64,000 nucleotides of DNA from an uncultured Chitinophaga sp. (GTDB lineage: Bacteria; Bacteroidota; Bacteroidia; Chitinophagales; Chitinophagaceae), in the NCBI RefSeq assembly GCF_937898475.1, contig NZ_CALEJS010000016.1:434001-498000 (forward strand). Reading direction: 5' to 3'. A program made the translations under genes and the position numbers. The notes beneath the pieces were generated by a model. That model saw only the letters and a list, made by a program, of their open reading frames with translations. It did no database searches and was not told where the DNA came from. Shown here piece after piece: positions 61,162 through 64,000 of this stretch. Positions within the stretch are counted from its first letter, which is position 1. The number at the start of each line of letters is the position of its first letter.

Positions 61162-61782
61162 ATGAAACTGGAACTGACGAAAACGCTAAAGCCTTTTTAC
61201 ACCGCTCCCGCCACTCCCCAACTGATCGCTGTGCCCGCGGCCGATTTCCTGTCCATTCAGGGAAAAGGCGATCCGAATGGTGAAGCCTTTGCCGCAGCTA
61301 CACAGGCCTTATATACGGCTGCCTACAGCGTGAAAGCCATTTATAAACAGCAACAGCAGGATTTTACGGTATGTAAACTGGAAGGTTTATGGTGGGTAGA
61401 TGAAAAACGCTGGAAGGTAGACGGCCATCACAGCGCACTGCAGGTGCCCCGCGAAGAATGGCAATGGCAGCTGCTGATACGTATGCCCGATTTTGTGATG
61501 ATGGAAGATGTACAGCAGGCTATTCAGACCGCCATAGTTAAAAAACAATTGCCGCTCCTGGACGGGGTAACATTCATCCGCTATGAAGAAGGGGAGTGCA
61601 TCCAGGTAATGCATACCGGACCTTATAGTACAGAACCGGCTACATTACAGCTCATGGAAGACTTTATGGCAACACATCAATTGAAATGGAATGGCAGGCA
61701 CCATGAGATCTATTTGTCTGACCCCCGCAAAACAGCACCTGAAAAGATGAAGACCATCCTAAGACAACCGGTTAAAAAATAA
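61162..61782 (+). CDS. GyrI-like small-molecule-binding protein
   Basis: A 206-residue protein of the GyrI-like/SHS2 ligand-binding group: LIAVPAADFLSIQGKGDPNGEAF near the N-terminus, KLEGLWWVDE, LLIRMPDFVMMEDVQQAI and CIQVMHTGPYSTEPATLQLMEDF, which is the family signature, then HHEIYLSDPRKTAPEKMKTILRQPV at the C-terminus. Such proteins bind or hydrolyse small toxic compounds in some characterised cases. It converges on rnc with only 17 bases between stops. Confidence 0.88.
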   Translation: MKLELTKTLKPFYTAPATPQLIAVPAADFLSIQGKGDPNGEAFAAATQALYTAAYSVKAIYKQQQQDFTVCKLEGLWWVDEKRWKVDGHHSALQVPREEWQWQLLIRMPDFVMMEDVQQAIQTAIVKKQLPLLDGVTFIRYEEGECIQVMHTGPYSTEPATLQLMEDFMATHQLKWNGRHHEIYLSDPRKTAPEKMKTILRQPVKK

Positions 61783-61799
61783 AAAAGTGTTTTTTGCTT

Positions 61800-62564
61800 T
61801 TATTTGTCTTCAGACAGGCCCAGCAGCTCTATTGCCTGTTGGGCCGCTATCTGGCTGGCGTCTTTCTTGTTGAAGGCTTTGCCGCTGCAGATAAGCTCCC
61901 CGTCAACCACCGCGCCTACCGTAAAAATACGGCGGCCGTTATCCATCTGCTCTTCCAGCAGTTCAAACTCCAGGGTTTTGCCGTTTTTGTTAGCCCAGCC
62001 ATAGAGTTTGTTCTTGTGGTTCATTTCCACGCTTTCCAGCGCTTCCAGGTCAATGTAGGGAATGATGATCCGTTTGTAAACAAACTGTTTGGTCCTGTTG
62101 TAGCCCTTGTCAAGGTATACGGCGCCTACCAGGGCTTCCAGGGTATTGCCGAAGATCTGGCTGATCTTGAGAAAGCTGTTGTATTTATCGTAGATCGTCA
62201 GCTTGCGCAGGCCCATTTTGATGGCAATCTCATTAAGCTGCTGCCTGTTCACGATCTTGGATCGCATTTCAGTAAGATAACCTTCTGTTTTGTAGGGGTA
62301 CTTCCTGAACAGGTAATCGCCAATGATGGCGCCCAGGATGGCGTCACCGAGGTATTCCAGCCTTTCATTGCTTTCCAGGAATTTTTCTTTGCTGGAACGG
62401 TGGCTTAACGCTACCTCATACAAAGAGAAATTACCTGGCGCAAAGCCAAGCAGGTTATAAAGGTCTTTATAAAGTTGCCTTTTTTTGGTTACGAAGCGAT
62501 ATAAAAATCCTGGCAGTAATTTCACACAATCAAGGAACAAATTTTTTGAAAATAACAGAGGCAT
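61800..62564 (-). CDS. rnc: Ribonuclease III
   Basis: A 254-residue double-strand-specific RNase that processes rRNA precursors and some mRNAs. The signature NERLEYLGDAIL (catalytic Glu and Asp) lies in the N-terminal domain and a second acidic site follows in LEALVGAVYLDKG. The C-terminal dsRNA-binding domain has KNGKTLEFELLEEQ and KKDASQIAAQQAIELL. I prefer the ATG at 62564; the start overlaps the end of fabF by about 35 bases, so the two are translationally linked. The acpP-fabF-rnc order is conserved in Bacteroidota. Confidence 0.93.
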   Translation of the reverse strand: MPLLFSKNLFLDCVKLLPGFLYRFVTKKRQLYKDLYNLLGFAPGNFSLYEVALSHRSSKEKFLESNERLEYLGDAILGAIIGDYLFRKYPYKTEGYLTEMRSKIVNRQQLNEIAIKMGLRKLTIYDKYNSFLKISQIFGNTLEALVGAVYLDKGYNRTKQFVYKRIIIPYIDLEALESVEMNHKNKLYGWANKNGKTLEFELLEEQMDNGRRIFTVGAVVDGELICSGKAFNKKDASQIAAQQAIELLGLSEDK

Positions 62565-63783
62565 TATGACCACCAAATCCAAAGGTATTGCTTAATGCGG
62601 CTCTAACTTCTCTCTTTTGTGCGACGTTAAAGGTAAAATTTAATTTAGGATCCAGTTGAGGATCGTCCGTAAAATGGTTAATGGTAGGAGGTATGATGCC
62701 ATCTATAATAGACATGATTGCTGCAATGGACTCTACAGCCCCGGCAGCGCCCAGTAAATGCCCGGTCATAGACTTCGTTGAGCTGATGTTCAGTTTATAA
62801 GCGTCATCTCCGAAAACCTGCTGGATGGCTTTAACTTCTGCTACATCGCCTAACGGAGTGGAAGTACCGTGAACATTAATGTAATCTATTTCATGGGTGC
62901 TTAACCCTGCATCTTCAAGCGCCTGCCGCATCACGTTCATGGCGCCAAGCCCCTCGGGGTGTGGTGCCGTAAGGTGGTGTGCGTCTGCCGTTGCCCCGCC
63001 GCCTGCCAGTTCTACGTAAATTTTAGCACCTCTCGCCATCGCATGCTCATAAGACTCCAGTATCAGAGCGCCTGCTCCTTCTCCCATTACAAAACCATCT
63101 CTGTCCAGGTCAAAAGGCCTTGATGCCGTCTTAGGATCATCGTTCCTTTCAGACAAGGCCTTCATGGCGTTGAAGCCGCCCACACAAGCCTCGTTGATAA
63201 CATCTTCAGAACCGCCGGTAACAATAACATCTGCTTTACCGTAACGGATCAGGAACATGGCTTCCATGATGGCATTGGTGGCCGACGCACAGGCAGATAC
63301 GACCGAAAAGTTCGGTCCCCTGAACCCGTGCCGGATAGAAATATGTCCCGCAGCGATATCAGTGATCAACCGGGGAATGAGAAAAGGGCTGAAACGCGGC
63401 GTTCCATCCCCCTGGTAAAAATCTCTTAGCTCATGGCAAAAATTGATCATTCCCCCTACACCGGTCCCCCAGATAACACCTACACGGTCTATATTAACGG
63501 AGTTACGGTCTATTTTGGCATCCTGAACAGCATGGTCTGCAGCGATCACTGCTGTTTGTGTGAAGGGGTCCATTTTACGGGCCTCCTTCTTGTCGATGAA
63601 TTGGGTGGGATCAAAGTTCTTTAATTCACAAGCAAAACGGGTTTTAAACTTGGAAGCATCAAACTGCTTGATAAAATCGGCGCCGGATACACCGTTCGTC
63701 AACCCCTGCCAGTATTCCTGAACGGAATTGCCGAGCGGTGTAAGAGCACCTAAACCTGTAACGACTACGCGTTTTGGTTGCAT
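62530..63783 (-). CDS. fabF: 3-oxoacyl-[acyl-carrier-protein] synthase II
   Basis: A 417-residue thiolase-fold enzyme that elongates fatty acyl-ACP with malonyl-ACP. The catalytic Cys lies in SVVSACASATNAI (about residue 165) and the two His in NVHGTSTPLGD and TKSMTGHLLGAAG. The N-terminal RVVVTGLGALTPLGNSV is typical of FabF. Full length. It follows acpP by 24 bases and overlaps rnc at its end. Confidence 0.96.
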   Translation of the reverse strand: MQPKRVVVTGLGALTPLGNSVQEYWQGLTNGVSGADFIKQFDASKFKTRFACELKNFDPTQFIDKKEARKMDPFTQTAVIAADHAVQDAKIDRNSVNIDRVGVIWGTGVGGMINFCHELRDFYQGDGTPRFSPFLIPRLITDIAAGHISIRHGFRGPNFSVVSACASATNAIMEAMFLIRYGKADVIVTGGSEDVINEACVGGFNAMKALSERNDDPKTASRPFDLDRDGFVMGEGAGALILESYEHAMARGAKIYVELAGGGATADAHHLTAPHPEGLGAMNVMRQALEDAGLSTHEIDYINVHGTSTPLGDVAEVKAIQQVFGDDAYKLNISSTKSMTGHLLGAAGAVESIAAIMSIIDGIIPPTINHFTDDPQLDPKLNFTFNVAQKREVRAALSNTFGFGGHNASVIFKKFVP

Positions 63784-63807
63784 TAAAACAATTCTGGTTA
63801 AGTAGGA

Positions 63808-64000
63808 TTATTTTACGTGTTCTTCCAGGTAAGCAACAGCCTGGCCAACAGTAGTAATAGTTTCAGCTTGTTCGTCAGGAATGGAGATGTTGAATTCTTT
63901 TTCGAATTCCATGATCAGTTCTACCGTATCCAAAGAGTCAGCGCCTAAGTCGTTGGTGAAGCTGGCTTCAGGAGTTACCTCGGCTTCGTCAACGCCCAAT
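63808..64000 (-). CDS. acpP: Acyl carrier protein (5' end outside window)
   Basis: The last 64 codons or so of an acyl carrier protein; about 15 N-terminal residues lie beyond the window edge. The DSL motif in GADSLDTVELIMEFEKEF carries the serine that receives the phosphopantetheine arm. The acidic sequence and the ending TVGQAVAYLEEHVK are typical. It supplies acyl chains to FabF, encoded directly downstream. Confidence 0.95.
   Translation of the reverse strand, partial: LGVDEAEVTPEASFTNDLGADSLDTVELIMEFEKEFNISIPDEQAETITTVGQAVAYLEEHVK

Overview
The window looks like chromosome of a Bacteroidota member, most likely Chitinophagaceae and plausibly Chitinophaga or a close relative. This is inferred from gene content: two SusC/SusD pairs, type IX secretion (T9SS) C-terminal sorting domains of both type A and type B, a large double-GH18 chitinase, a PreT/PreA pyrimidine operon, a CydAB oxidase, TAnnTTTG-type -7 promoter motifs and no Shine-Dalgarno signals. 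Base composition is about half GC by eye, with AT-rich intergenic regions. No complete insertion sequence, integrase, phage gene or CRISPR array was seen.

Layout. (1) 1-11.8 kb: the end of glnS, gltX, a polysaccharide deacetylase, a lipoprotein, a TatD-type nuclease, type I asparaginase, a T9SS type B surface protein, two AraC-type regulators separated by about 0.9 kb without a gene, and an aquaporin. (2) 11.9-25.2 kb: a glycan-degradation block with a GH63-like glucosidase, a GH127-type hydrolase, a double-GH18 chitinase, a GH16 beta-glucanase with CBM6, and a secreted metalloprotease. The last three together suit attack on fungal cell walls. (3) 25.3-34.6 kb: a seven-gene operon that encodes the whole reductive uracil/thymine degradation route plus uptake (PreTA, dihydropyrimidinase, beta-ureidopropionase, aminotransferase, semialdehyde dehydrogenase, NCS1 transporter). 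(4) 35.0-44.4 kb, minus strand: SusC, SusD, a VCBS/ASPIC protein and a vanadium-haloperoxidase-like enzyme. Three tandem hairpin units lie upstream of susC, and a long hairpin lies between susD and the downstream genes. (5) 45.2-50.4 kb: sigma-factor and clpP remnants, several small stand-alone genes, a lipoprotein archaemetzincin, two tiny genes and tRNA-Ser(GGA). (6) 50.5-55.1 kb: a second SusC/SusD pair without associated enzymes. (7) 56.5-59.0 kb: cydAB. (8) 59.5-61.8 kb: a WYL regulator followed by VOC and GyrI-like genes. (9) 61.8-64 kb: rnc, fabF and acpP, the usual fatty-acid/RNase III cluster.

The most unusual material is between genes. A recurring class of intergenic elements is built from degenerate 7-bp units, usually as two inverted arms, and sits after gene ends (about 450-506, 2750-2926, 11036-11112, 17189-17310, 21690-21745, 57893-57950, 58996-59141). 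Two non-coding stretches (9.45-9.64 kb and 60.56-60.64 kb) show an 11-bp periodicity close to the DNA helical repeat. Three units of about 125 bp, each with an ATGCC/GGCAT hairpin, precede a susC gene. These are sequence observations. Their functions (termination, DNA curvature, RNA processing or regulation) are inference.
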